Assembly: GCA_043757045.1 (NCBI GenBank)
Contig: JAYVQC010000168.1
Span: 1 to 59,101, forward strand
DNA length: 59,101 nt
Direction: 5' to 3'
Source: JANNGC01 sp043757045
Lineage (GTDB): Bacteria > Verrucomicrobiota > Verrucomicrobiia > Limisphaerales > SIBH01
Shown: positions 16,357-24,901 of the stretch, in pieces
How the letters are laid out: each line of letters starts with the position of its first letter
Numbering within the stretch: position 1 is the first letter of the stretch
Notes under the pieces: model-generated
The model's database searches: none
The model's input: the letters and a program-made list of their open reading frames with translations, nothing else
Told to the model about the DNA's origin: nothing
Translations under genes and position numbers: made by a program

Positions 16357-17238
16357 ATGCGTTCACCCCATTTGAATCGTCGTTCGTTTGTGAAGTCCGC
16401 GGTTGTCGGTGTGGCGGCGGCCTCGGTTGTTTCATCCGCGCGCGCGGCGGAGGCGCTTTACACCGTGCAGCACGGGCGCGTGCGGCAGTCGGTGGTGCCG
16501 TGGTGCTTCAATCCCATGAAACCTGTCGAGGTCGTGGAACTGGCCGCGCGGCTCAAGCTCCCCTCGGTGGAACTCATCAGCCCGGAGCATTGGCCGCTGC
16601 TGAAACAAAAGGGGATGACGTGCGCGCTGGCCAGCAGCCACGGCTTCGCGAAAGGCTTCGCGCATGTCGAGGAACATGAGGAGTGCCTGGCCACGCTGCG
16701 CAAAAACATTGCACTCGCCGCGGACGCGGGCGTGCCGGCCATCATTACGTTCTCGGGTTTCCGTCGCGGGCTGGCCACGGCGGAAGGCACCAAGAACATG
16801 GTTGAGGGTTTGAAAAAAATCGCCGCCTTCGCCGAGGAGAAAAAAGTGACGGTGTGCCTGGAGATGCTGAACTCGCGCGTGAACGTGAGCATGAAGGGCC
16901 ACCCGGATTATTTTTGCGACGACATCGATCGGAGTGTGGACATCTGCAAGCAAGTGAGCAGCGAGCGCGTGAAAGTGTTGTTCGATATTTATCATGTGCA
17001 AATCATGCACGGCGATGTGATCACGCGGCTGAAGCAGCACGCGAAATGGATCGGGCATTACCACACGGCGGGCGTGCCCGGCCGGAACGAAATTGATGAC
17101 ACGCAGGAGATTCAGTACGCGCCGATCCTGAAAGCGATTGTCGCCACGGGCTACCAGGGATTCGTCGGGCAAGAATTTATTCCGCTGCGCGACAAAGCCG
17201 CGTCGCTCGCCGAGGCGGTGAAGATTTGCGACGTGTGA
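16357..17238 (+). CDS. Tat-exported hydroxypyruvate isomerase-like TIM-barrel protein
   Basis: This 293-aa protein starts with a twin-arginine signal (NRRSFVKSAVVGVAAASVV), cleaved near ARA at residue 30. The mature part is an AP-endonuclease-2-like TIM barrel close to hydroxypyruvate isomerases (Hyi). Likely metal ligands are the Glu of VCLEMLNSR, the Asp of LFDIYHVQ, the His of GHYHTAGVPGRNEID and the Glu of GQEFIPL. The family interconverts hydroxypyruvate and tartronate semialdehyde or related sugars. Tat export suggests folding with metal in the cytoplasm. The ATG at 16357 begins the signal, and an in-frame ATG at 16234 is too far upstream. It stands alone between the palindromic element and the pilus-like operon. 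Confidence 0.83.
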   Translation: MRSPHLNRRSFVKSAVVGVAAASVVSSARAAEALYTVQHGRVRQSVVPWCFNPMKPVEVVELAARLKLPSVELISPEHWPLLKQKGMTCALASSHGFAKGFAHVEEHEECLATLRKNIALAADAGVPAIITFSGFRRGLATAEGTKNMVEGLKKIAAFAEEKKVTVCLEMLNSRVNVSMKGHPDYFCDDIDRSVDICKQVSSERVKVLFDIYHVQIMHGDVITRLKQHAKWIGHYHTAGVPGRNEIDDTQEIQYAPILKAIVATGYQGFVGQEFIPLRDKAASLAEAVKICDV

Positions 17239-17379
17239 TCGGCGCTTGCGCCGCAGGTTAAAGTGTTCCTGAAAAAAGTTTTTCTTGTTTGACCCTTGAG
17301 CTTCGATTGAAGTACGCAACGTGACTCCGCACATCCAGTTGGCGCAACCAGGGCGCAAACTTGCGTGCGGAAGCGTGCG

Positions 17380-19176
17380 ATGCTGAATGTAAAATCATTT
17401 CTAGCCGCGGACTTTGGTGCCGCGACTTTGAAAGTGGCCGAGTTCGAACCGAACGAGGCGGGCGGACTGCGACTCAAGCAGTACGGCTTCCGCCCGCTTG
17501 GTCAGGAAGGCTTGCAGGAAAGTTCCCGCGAGGCGGCTTTGCAGAAGGCGTTGCAGGAGTTGCTCGCCACGGGCGGGTTTCAATCCAAGGCTATCAACGT
17601 CTGCGCGCCGGGGTTCCACGTTTTCTCCAAGTTCGTCAAGCTGCCGCCCGTTGATACTTCCAAGGTCACGCAGATCATCCAATACGAGGCGCAACAAAAC
17701 GTGCCGTTCCCGCTCGAAGAAGTGGTGTGGGATTATCAGATTCTCGGCGCGGCTCCCACGGGCGAATTGGAAGTGCTGCTCGTCGCCATCAAGTCGGACA
17801 TTGTCGAAGGCCTGTTCCGCACCAGCGAGAAGGCGAGCACGAAGCTGGCGCTGGTGGATGTGTCGCCGGCGGCGCTGGCGAACGCGTTCCGCTACAATTA
17901 CGGCGACCTCGAAGGCTGCTCGATGCTCCTCGATATTGGCGCGAAGACGAGCAACCTGCTGTTTTTCGACAAGGAAGCCATTTACTCGCGCGGCATTAAC
18001 ATTGGCGCGAACTCGATCACGGCGGACTTCGCCAAGGAATCCAAGCTCGGCTACGACGAGGCGGAGTCCACGAAGATCGCGCAAGGTTTCGTGAGCCTCG
18101 GCGGCGCATACGAAGAGCCGGAGGATCCGCAGCAGCAGGCCATTTCCAAGATCGCGCGGCAGGTGATGACGCGGCTGCACATCCAGGTCAACCAGACCAT
18201 CCAGTTTTATCGCGGCCAGCAGGGCGGGGCGGCGCCGGTGCGGTTGTTTCTGAGCGGCGGCGCGTCCACGATGCCGTACACGGCGCAGTTTTTTGCCGAG
18301 AAGCTGAACATGCCGGTGGATTACTTCAATCCGCTGCGCAACGTGCAGATTGATCCCGGGGTCAACATCGAGGAACTCGCGAAGATCGGCCATCAGATGG
18401 GCGAACTCGTGGGGCTTGGCCTGCGGAATCTCGCGCATTGCCCCATTGAGTTGAACCTGATGCCCAAGAGCGCGCTCAAGGGTCAGGAGTTCGGCGCGAA
18501 GAAACCTTATCTCATCGCCACGATGGCGAGTCTGGTCGCGATTTTGTTCGCGTTCGGGTTCTTCAATGACCGCATTGCGGAGAGCAAGCGTGGGTCATTG
18601 CTCGGGAGGCCGGAAGAGAATAGAGAGGGTCTTCAACAGCAATTACAAAAGTTGCAGTCGCTGGACAACCAAATCGAGGCCGAGGAGCGCAAACTGCGCG
18701 TCGCGCGCCTCGAGTCCGAGCAACTCGCGGGCTGGTTGGAGCATCGTCCGTATTGGGGGAATCTATTCATGGAACTGCGCCAGGTGATGCTGAAGACCGA
18801 GCGCGAGGGGAAGGCGAAATTCAACACCGAGACCGGCATCTGGATTGAGCGGCTGTTCGTGGACTGCCCGGCCCCGGGTTCCGCCCCAGCGGAAGGAATC
18901 ACCAACGCGCCCACTCTTCGCCGTCGTCGTGGAGGAGCCGCCTCCGACGCTGCGCGTGGAGATTGCAATACCATTGCCCTTGTCTGCCGTGCGGCCGACC
19001 TTTCGCACATCGCGCCGGACGCGAACGACAAATTTGCCTACGCCTTGAGTGATCAGTTGAAGGCCAGTTCGTTGCTTTCCACCAATTCCGGCGTGGTCGG
19101 GAGCATTTCTCCGCCGGAGCGGGACACCGTGACCTTGCCGGCGGTGATTTTCCCCAAGCAACCGCTTAAGCTCTGA
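17380..19176 (+). CDS. PilM-PilN-like fusion, Amuc_1101-type pilus complex protein
   Basis: This protein of about 598 aa begins with a PilM domain, an actin/FtsA-like ATPase of type IV pilus and type II secretion platforms. AADFGAATLKVAE forms phosphate loop 1, LLDIGAKTSNLLFF phosphate loop 2 and RLFLSGGASTMP the adenosine motif, together covering about residues 1-360. A transmembrane helix follows (YLIATMASLVAILFAFGFF, about 375-393), then a coiled coil with QQLQKLQSLDNQIEAEERK and a periplasmic PilN-like domain. In most bacteria PilM and PilN are separate; here one chain joins them. The ATG at 17380 has GGAAG six bases upstream, better than the GTG at 17365. It is the first gene of the operon, with one base before the next gene. 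A short Arg-rich stretch near residue 516 is unusual for the domain. Confidence 0.8.
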   Translation: MLNVKSFLAADFGAATLKVAEFEPNEAGGLRLKQYGFRPLGQEGLQESSREAALQKALQELLATGGFQSKAINVCAPGFHVFSKFVKLPPVDTSKVTQIIQYEAQQNVPFPLEEVVWDYQILGAAPTGELEVLLVAIKSDIVEGLFRTSEKASTKLALVDVSPAALANAFRYNYGDLEGCSMLLDIGAKTSNLLFFDKEAIYSRGINIGANSITADFAKESKLGYDEAESTKIAQGFVSLGGAYEEPEDPQQQAISKIARQVMTRLHIQVNQTIQFYRGQQGGAAPVRLFLSGGASTMPYTAQFFAEKLNMPVDYFNPLRNVQIDPGVNIEELAKIGHQMGELVGLGLRNLAHCPIELNLMPKSALKGQEFGAKKPYLIATMASLVAILFAFGFFNDRIAESKRGSLLGRPEENREGLQQQLQKLQSLDNQIEAEERKLRVARLESEQLAGWLEHRPYWGNLFMELRQVMLKTEREGKAKFNTETGIWIERLFVDCPAPGSAPAEGITNAPTLRRRRGGAASDAARGDCNTIALVCRAADLSHIAPDANDKFAYALSDQLKASSLLSTNSGVVGSISPPERDTVTLPAVIFPKQPLKL

Positions 19177-19177
19177 T

Positions 19178-20242
19178 ATGGCCTGGATCAAACGCAATCT
19201 CATCCTGGTCGTCAGCGGCGTAATGACGCTCCTGCTCCTTGGTCTGGGCGGCTATTACCTCTGGTCGGCCATCCAGAAGAACGCGCAAATTGACAACGAC
19301 ATCAACACCACCAAGGAGGAGATCAAGCGCATCCTCGAAAAGCCCGTCACGCCCACGGCGGAAAATCTCAAGCTGGCCAAGGCCGAGGGATTGAAGCTGA
19401 ACTCGTTTGTCGCGGACGCGAAAAAGCTGTTCCCAGGCACGCCGCCGCCGACCGAGGCGCTTAATTCGCCCAGCTTCAAATCGCTGCTGGCCAACACCAT
19501 TACCGAGTTGCACCGGCAGGCGTCGCTCGTCCCCACGCGGCTCGATTCGAACGGGCCGTTGTTCTATTACTTCACCTTCGAGGCGCAGCGGCTGGCGTTG
19601 AATCTGCCGCCGGAAAGTTTGCGCCCGCTCTACGAGCGGCTGAACGAGGTGCAGTTCATCTCCGAAGTGTTGTTCAAGTCGCGCATCAACCGGCTCGTGG
19701 GCCTGCGGCGCGCGGCGGTGCTGGGCGAGCGTCCGGTCGGCGGCGCGCAGGCACCCGGCGGTGGCAATGACTACCTTCCCGCTTCCATGCGTATTGATCA
19801 GGAGACGGGCATGGCGCTGTGGCCGTATGAAATTTCCTTCGACTGCTTCACGACGGAACTCGCGGCGGCGCTCGAAGGTTTGCAGAGCGGAAAATACGGC
19901 GTGCTGATCAAATCCGTGGCGGTGAATCCTGCGGATGAAACGCCGAACGCGCCCGGCGTGCGCCAGCCCTTTCAGCCGGCGGCTCCCGGCCAGCCGCCGC
20001 GCCGCCTGCCGCCGGGACGTAATCCCGCCAATGCTCCGGCGGCTGCCGCCCCTGCTGGCGCTCCCACCGCACCGATGATCACCATCATTAACGAGCGTTT
20101 GATCCGCGTGACTTTGCAGCTCGAAATCATCAAGCCCGACACCTCCGGCGGCGGTGGTCCCGGCGGTCCCGGTGGGCCGCGTCGTGGTCCGGGCGGTAAT
20201 CGTCCGCCGGGCGGTCCCGGTGGTCCTGGAGGTCCGCAATGA
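19178..20242 (+). CDS. PilO-like protein, Amuc_1100 family
   Basis: This 354-aa inner-membrane protein has one N-terminal membrane helix (residues 7-29). A periplasmic coiled-coil region follows, then an alpha/beta domain of PilO type and a Pro/Ala/Gly-rich C-terminal tail. The layout and phrases such as LWPYEISFDCF, ERLIRVTLQLEIIKP and an Ala/Pro linker before the last strand recall Amuc_1100 of Akkermansia muciniphila. That protein is an outer-envelope PilO-like protein known for host signalling. Its place between the PilM-like gene and the secretin also matches. The gene starts one base after the upstream stop and overlaps the next gene by four bases (ATGA). The identification rests on remembered family features and gene order; a profile search would settle it. 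Confidence 0.75.
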   Translation: MAWIKRNLILVVSGVMTLLLLGLGGYYLWSAIQKNAQIDNDINTTKEEIKRILEKPVTPTAENLKLAKAEGLKLNSFVADAKKLFPGTPPPTEALNSPSFKSLLANTITELHRQASLVPTRLDSNGPLFYYFTFEAQRLALNLPPESLRPLYERLNEVQFISEVLFKSRINRLVGLRRAAVLGERPVGGAQAPGGGNDYLPASMRIDQETGMALWPYEISFDCFTTELAAALEGLQSGKYGVLIKSVAVNPADETPNAPGVRQPFQPAAPGQPPRRLPPGRNPANAPAAAAPAGAPTAPMITIINERLIRVTLQLEIIKPDTSGGGGPGGPGGPRRGPGGNRPPGGPGGPGGPQ

Positions 20243-21063
20243 AAGGTTTGGGCAACATCGTCGGCCTCGTGAAACGGCATTGGGAAAAAGCGCTGCTCGC
20301 GCTTGCGCTCGTCGGTCTCATCGGCGCGGTCATTTATCTCAACGAGATGAAGTCCGAGGAGAACGCCAAGATTGACGAGTACGAAAAGGGCGTGCTGCGC
20401 CCGAAGGTGAAGCCTTATCCGACGCTCGACGTGAACATGCTGACCAGCGCGATGCGTCAGGCCACGAATCACGCCAGCCTTCAGTTCTCGCCGCCGCATA
20501 ATTTGTTCAACCCCGTGAAGTGGCAGAAGCGCACCGCGACCGGCGAGCGCATCAAAGCCGAGACGGGCCGTGAGTTGGGCATCAACGCCGTGCAGATCGC
20601 GAAGACCACGCCGCTCGCCACCACCATCACGCTCGATGCTCCGAGTGGTTCTGGCGCCAACATGAGCGTGACGATGGAAGGAAATTCCACGAACTATTAC
20701 CGCCAGCGTTTGCGCGCGTTTGTTTCCACGAACACCACGGACCGCGTGCATCGCACCTCGCGTCTGTTCTCGCTCCGCGATTTCCGCACCACCGCTGATG
20801 GCAATGCCGAGGCCGACATTGAACTGACCGACGGCACGCGTGCGACCGTCACCGCCGCGAAGCCTTTCAATCGCGTCGAGGCTTACAAGGCCGATTTGTT
20901 TTATCCCCCTGAGAATCTGTCGTTCAAGGATCGCCGCGCGGGCGACACGCTCACCGTGGCCGGTGAGGACTACATAATCGTTGCCATCAGCGCGAACGAA
21001 GTTGTAGTGTCCGCGCGCTCAAACGACAGACGAACAACGATTCGGAACAATACTGGTCAGTAG
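20239..21063 (+). CDS. Pilus-like system protein, Amuc_1099 type
   Basis: This 274-aa protein has a single membrane helix (WEKALLALALVGLIGAVIY, about residues 14-32) and a periplasmic region of about 240 residues. That region contains a VKPYPTLDVNMLTSAM segment, beta-rich repeats around PHNLFNPVKWQ, and a C-terminal GDTLTVAGEDYIIVAISANEVVVS that resembles PilP or GspC-type HR domains linking the inner-membrane complex to the secretin. Position and size agree with Amuc_1099-like genes of Verrucomicrobiota, which lie beside Amuc_1098. Its start overlaps the upstream stop (ATGA), and the secretin gene follows after 20 bases. By analogy it should connect the PilO-like protein to the outer-membrane channel. 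Confidence 0.7.
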   Translation: MKGLGNIVGLVKRHWEKALLALALVGLIGAVIYLNEMKSEENAKIDEYEKGVLRPKVKPYPTLDVNMLTSAMRQATNHASLQFSPPHNLFNPVKWQKRTATGERIKAETGRELGINAVQIAKTTPLATTITLDAPSGSGANMSVTMEGNSTNYYRQRLRAFVSTNTTDRVHRTSRLFSLRDFRTTADGNAEADIELTDGTRATVTAAKPFNRVEAYKADLFYPPENLSFKDRRAGDTLTVAGEDYIIVAISANEVVVSARSNDRRTTIRNNTGQ

Positions 21064-21083
21064 CGTTTTGAAATAGCTTGAAA

Positions 21084-23843
21084 ATGACGACTCACGCCGC
21101 CCTCTCGTCTCTATGCCTGTCGGCCCTGCTGACGATTTCCCTTGTTCCCGCCCGTGCTCAGGACGCGCCCGCCGTGGCCGCTGATGTCGCCGTGCGGATG
21201 CAGGAGAAAGTGATCCAGGCCCGCAACCGTCTCGCCGAGGCCAAGCTCTATGAGACGCGCAAGGAAACGCTCGCCGCCTCGCAGCAATACAACAAGGCCC
21301 TTGAACTCGTGCAGGGCATCGGCACCAGCGCCGACGCCGAGCGCAACGAGGCGATCGCCGGACTTTCCCGCACCACCCTTCAACTTGCCGACCAGTCCAT
21401 GAAGCGCGGCGAGTTCGATCAGGCGAAACTACAGATTGACCGCGTGCTCAAAGTGGACCCGGGCAACAAGCTCGCCCGCGACATGCGGGCCGAGAATGAA
21501 AGGCTCACCCTCGAAAATCGCGGTCTTGTTCCGCACAAGGAGGCGCTCGACACCATTGCCACCACTGAGACCAACCGCATCGAAGCCGCCAAGCTCGTGC
21601 AGGACGGAAAACTGTATTACGAGACGGGCCGCATGAAGGAAGCCGACGAAGCTTTGCGCCGCGCGCTGCGCATCCAGCCGGACAACCAGGGTGCTCACTA
21701 CTATCTCGATCTCGTCAATGCCCGCACCTTCGCCACCGAGGCCCGCCTCCGTGAAATCAACAGCAAGAAACTGCTCATGGAAGTCGAGCAGGCCTGGTCT
21801 GACCCGGTGAAGCGCGCCTCGCTCGACAGTCCCAATGGTTACGCCCGCACCAACTTTGTCCACACCAGCGACAAGCGGCAGGCCATCTACCAGAAGCTCC
21901 GCACCATCCGCCTCGCGGAATGGGGGCCGATTGATAATCTTCCGCTCAGCGAAGTCATCCGTGCAGTCAGTGATGAGACGCGCCGTCGCGACATCGCCAC
22001 GCCGGGCCGCACCCCGGGCATCAATTTCATCGTCAGTGGCAACGCGGACGCGGCCGCGGCCGCGGCGGGCGGCGTGGATCCGAACGGTCTGCCCATCGCG
22101 CCCGACCCCGCAGGTTCTGATTTGAACGCCGTTCCGTTGCGCCTCGGCACCAAGCTCGCCGACCTCACGCTGGAAGAAGTGCTGAACATCATGGAGAAAG
22201 TTGCGGAGCGTCGCATCAAGTACTCCGTGGAAGACTGGGGCATTTTGATTTCTCCGAAAGCGCCAGAGCCGACGCCCTTGCACACCCGTTTTTTCCATGT
22301 TGACCCGAACACCTTCCAGCAAGGTCTCGCGAATGTGACCGCGTTCTCGTTCGGCGAAAGTCAGAACAGCAGCGGCGGTGGCGGTGGCGGTGGCGGTGGT
22401 GGTCGTGGCGGTGGTGGTGGCGGTCGCGGCGGTGGTGGCGGTGGCGGTAATCGCGGCGGTGGCGGTGGCAACCAGGGCGGCAACAACCAGGGCGGCCAGG
22501 GCGGCTCGGGTGGCGGCGCGACTTATGCCAGCGTTTCCATTGCGCCCGGCGGCGCGCAGGGTGGCAATCGTCAGGGCGGTGCGGCGGGCGGTGCCGGCGG
22601 TGCGGCCGGAGCGGCGCAGGGCGCGGGCGGCATTCAGTTTCTCACCGAAGTGACGCCCTCGTCGGTGGTCACTCCGGTGGTCCAGAATTTCTTCCTCACA
22701 GCGGGTGTGACGCTGAATGAGCCGGGCAAAGCGGTTTTCTACAATGACAAGCTCGGCATGTTGATGGTGCGCGCCACGCTCAACGACCTCGACATGATCG
22801 AGAAGGCGATGCAAATCCTGAACATGACTCCTCCGCAGCTCACCATCCGCGCCAAGTTCATGGAAGTGAACCAGGACGACAACCGCGCGCTGGGCTTCGA
22901 CTGGCATCTTGGCAACATCTCGATGGGCGGCGGCAGGATCGGCGCGCAAGGCGGCACGGCTCCCACGTTGTCGGGCAATGGTGTCCCCGGCACTCGGGGT
23001 GGTCCGTTCCCGAATGCGGCGGTGCCGACTCTTCCCGCAGCCACGGATCAGCTCGTGACCGGCGGACTGCGCAACTCCGCCCCGGCGCTTGGTACTCTGA
23101 CCGGCATTCTGACGGATCCGCAGTTCCGCGTGGTCGTGCGGGCGCTGGAACAGCGCGGCGCTTCCGACCTCTTGAGCGCGCCGGAAATCACCACCCTGAG
23201 CGGACGTCAGGCGCAGATCAAAGTGGTTGACATCCAATACATCGTCACGGAACTCGATCAAAGTCAGACGGCGGCGGGTGGTGGCGGCAATAACAACAAC
23301 AACAACGCGACCGGCGGGGGCATTGGTTCGAGCGTCCTGCCCATTGCCGAACCGTTTGAACTCGGGCCGGTGCTGGATGTGGTTCCATACGTCAACGCGG
23401 ACGGCTACACGATCACCATGACCATCTTGCCGACTTTGAAAGAATTTCTCGGCTACGATGATCCCGGGCTTTTCGTGGCGCAAATTCAGGGTGCTGCGGC
23501 CGGAGGAAACAGTCCCAATCCAATCCTGACCCCGACCCCGCTGCCCAAGTTCCGCCTCCGCCAGGTCGCCACGACCGCGATGGTCTGGGACGGCCAGACC
23601 GTGGTGCTCGGCGGATTGATTTCGGAGAAGGTTCAGAAGCAGAAGGACAAAGTGCCGATCCTGGGTGATCTCCCCTTGCTCGGCCGTTTCTTCCGCAGCG
23701 AATCAAGCTCTTCGAGCAAGAAGAACCTCGTCATATTTGTCACCCCCAGGCTGATTGACCCGGCAGGCAACCCGCTGCACTCGGAGGAGGAGATGCCGTT
23801 CGCGCAGCACTCCGTTCCGTCGCAGCGTGTGGTCAGCCAGTAA
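21084..23843 (+). CDS. Outer-membrane secretin, Amuc_1098 type
   Basis: This 919-aa protein should form the multimeric outer-membrane channel of a type IV pilus or type II secretion-like system. A signal peptide (residues 1-26) precedes TPR-like helices to about residue 250 (QYNKALEL and ALRIQPDNQGAHYYLDL). Short N domains follow. A glycine-rich low-complexity insert lies at about residues 430-520. The secretin domain runs to the end (QLTIRAKFMEVNQ, SDLLSAPEITTLSGRQA, VPILGDLPLLGRFFRS, NLVIFVTPRLIDP). The ATG at 21084 precedes the signal peptide, and the TTG two codons upstream is unlikely. TPR plus secretin is characteristic of Amuc_1098-like proteins, in which a separate pilotin may not be needed. 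The glycine-rich insert probably forms a flexible loop. Confidence 0.87.
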   Translation: MTTHAALSSLCLSALLTISLVPARAQDAPAVAADVAVRMQEKVIQARNRLAEAKLYETRKETLAASQQYNKALELVQGIGTSADAERNEAIAGLSRTTLQLADQSMKRGEFDQAKLQIDRVLKVDPGNKLARDMRAENERLTLENRGLVPHKEALDTIATTETNRIEAAKLVQDGKLYYETGRMKEADEALRRALRIQPDNQGAHYYLDLVNARTFATEARLREINSKKLLMEVEQAWSDPVKRASLDSPNGYARTNFVHTSDKRQAIYQKLRTIRLAEWGPIDNLPLSEVIRAVSDETRRRDIATPGRTPGINFIVSGNADAAAAAAGGVDPNGLPIAPDPAGSDLNAVPLRLGTKLADLTLEEVLNIMEKVAERRIKYSVEDWGILISPKAPEPTPLHTRFFHVDPNTFQQGLANVTAFSFGESQNSSGGGGGGGGGGRGGGGGGRGGGGGGGNRGGGGGNQGGNNQGGQGGSGGGATYASVSIAPGGAQGGNRQGGAAGGAGGAAGAAQGAGGIQFLTEVTPSSVVTPVVQNFFLTAGVTLNEPGKAVFYNDKLGMLMVRATLNDLDMIEKAMQILNMTPPQLTIRAKFMEVNQDDNRALGFDWHLGNISMGGGRIGAQGGTAPTLSGNGVPGTRGGPFPNAAVPTLPAATDQLVTGGLRNSAPALGTLTGILTDPQFRVVVRALEQRGASDLLSAPEITTLSGRQAQIKVVDIQYIVTELDQSQTAAGGGGNNNNNNATGGGIGSSVLPIAEPFELGPVLDVVPYVNADGYTITMTILPTLKEFLGYDDPGLFVAQIQGAAAGGNSPNPILTPTPLPKFRLRQVATTAMVWDGQTVVLGGLISEKVQKQKDKVPILGDLPLLGRFFRSESSSSSKKNLVIFVTPRLIDPAGNPLHSEEEMPFAQHSVPSQRVVSQ

Positions 23844-23872
23844 GCGGCCCACTCGTTTTTCGAGCGAGCCGC
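23844..23872 (+). other. Imperfect hairpin after the secretin gene
   Basis: gcggc (23844-23848) pairs with gccgc (23868-23872), enclosing a second small stem ctcg/cgag around a loop of five T. It fills the gap between the secretin stop and the exonuclease ATG. No T-run follows, so it may be an attenuator or a processing site rather than a terminator. Confidence 0.35.
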
Positions 23873-23879
23873 GTTTGCC

Positions 23880-24785
23880 ATGCAAACCACGCCACAGCCC
23901 AAATCGGCCCGGCTGCTGATTGTTGATGGACACGCCTACGCCTACCGCGCGTTCCACGCCATCCGCGCGCTGAACGCGCCCGACGGCTCACCCACCAACG
24001 CCATCTACGGCTTCATCAAGATGCTCGCCAAGATGCACCCGGCCGTCCACCCCACTCACCAGTGCGTGGTCTGGGACGGCGGGCTGAGCGCCGAGCGCAT
24101 GACCGCGCTGCCCGAATACAAAAGCCAGCGCCCGCCGATGCCGGATGATTTGTCGAAACAACTCTCCGAGATCGAAACGTATCTGGAGGCCGCGCAGATT
24201 CCCTCCTTCGTGAACGACGGCGTGGAGGCCGACGACTGGATCGCCAGCCAGGCCGCGTGCGCTGCGTCGTATGGCGTCGAAGTGGTGATTGCCAGTGCGG
24301 ACAAGGATTTCCTCCAACTCATCTCGCCGCGCATCGGCATGTTGAATCCGAACGACAAGACGGAAACCATCTGGGGTGCGGAACAGGTGCGGACGAAAAC
24401 CGGCGTCGAACCGGAGCAGGTCGTGGACTGGCTGAGTTTGATCGGCGACGCGGTGGACAACATCGCGGGCGTCCCCGGCGTGGGTTCGAAGACCGCGACG
24501 GATTTGCTGAAACAGTTCGGCGACATAGACCAGCTTTACGCGCGTCTCGGCGAAGTAAAGTCCGAGCGCATCCGCGCCAGCCTGCTCGCGGCGGCGGCGG
24601 ACGTGCGGCGGAACCAGCAGCTCATCCGCCTCCCGACCGATCTGCCGTGCGCTTTTGATTTGGACAGGCTGGCGGTGCGCCCCGGCGACCCGCAGAAGCT
24701 CGCGCCGCTCTTCGAGCGGTGGGGTTTCAAAACCATGCTGGCGCAACTGGAGTCCGCGCACGCTTTGCAAAAGGAATTGCTGTGA
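23880..24785 (+). CDS. Standalone 5'-3' exonuclease (FEN/Pol I N-terminal type)
   Basis: This 301-aa protein corresponds to the 5'-nuclease domain of DNA polymerase I without the polymerase. It would remove RNA primers or flaps. Metal-binding acids lie at D16 (LLIVDGHAY), D118-D119 (VEADDW), D141 and D143 (SADKDF), and D190 and D193 (GDAVDN). The helix-hairpin-helix GVPGVGSKTA covers about residues 197-206. The length matches ExoIX/Pol I-N homologues. It sits 36 bases behind the secretin gene and may be carried in the same transcript by chance, as its role has no visible link to pili. The cell probably has polA elsewhere. Confidence 0.9.
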   Translation: MQTTPQPKSARLLIVDGHAYAYRAFHAIRALNAPDGSPTNAIYGFIKMLAKMHPAVHPTHQCVVWDGGLSAERMTALPEYKSQRPPMPDDLSKQLSEIETYLEAAQIPSFVNDGVEADDWIASQAACAASYGVEVVIASADKDFLQLISPRIGMLNPNDKTETIWGAEQVRTKTGVEPEQVVDWLSLIGDAVDNIAGVPGVGSKTATDLLKQFGDIDQLYARLGEVKSERIRASLLAAAADVRRNQQLIRLPTDLPCAFDLDRLAVRPGDPQKLAPLFERWGFKTMLAQLESAHALQKELL

Positions 24786-24807
24786 ACAAGTTCGGCCCAA
24801 CACTCAG

Positions 24808-24827
24808 CGCGGCGTGGACCGCGATTT
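24808..24827 (+). terminator. Weak terminator-like hairpin
   Basis: cgcgg (24808-24812) pairs with ccgcg (24819-24823) around a 6-base loop and is followed by ATTTT. The stem is short. If functional it would separate the exonuclease gene from the exported-protein cluster downstream. Confidence 0.2.
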
Positions 24828-24901
24828 TCCACCGCGCCAGCGGCCCGGAAACGAACAATTCGTGGACAAAGAAACCTCGCGTGGTAAAAAGTCCGCCACC
24901 T

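Noticed and set aside
17240..17253. Short palindrome cggcgc-tt-gcgccg as a terminator after the isomerase gene
   Set aside because: Five usable pairs at most and no T-run directly after it.
22371..22640. GGC-rich repeat DNA as a possible minisatellite
   Set aside because: It is in frame within the secretin gene and encodes a glycine-rich loop with synonymous variation; no exact tandem unit is seen.
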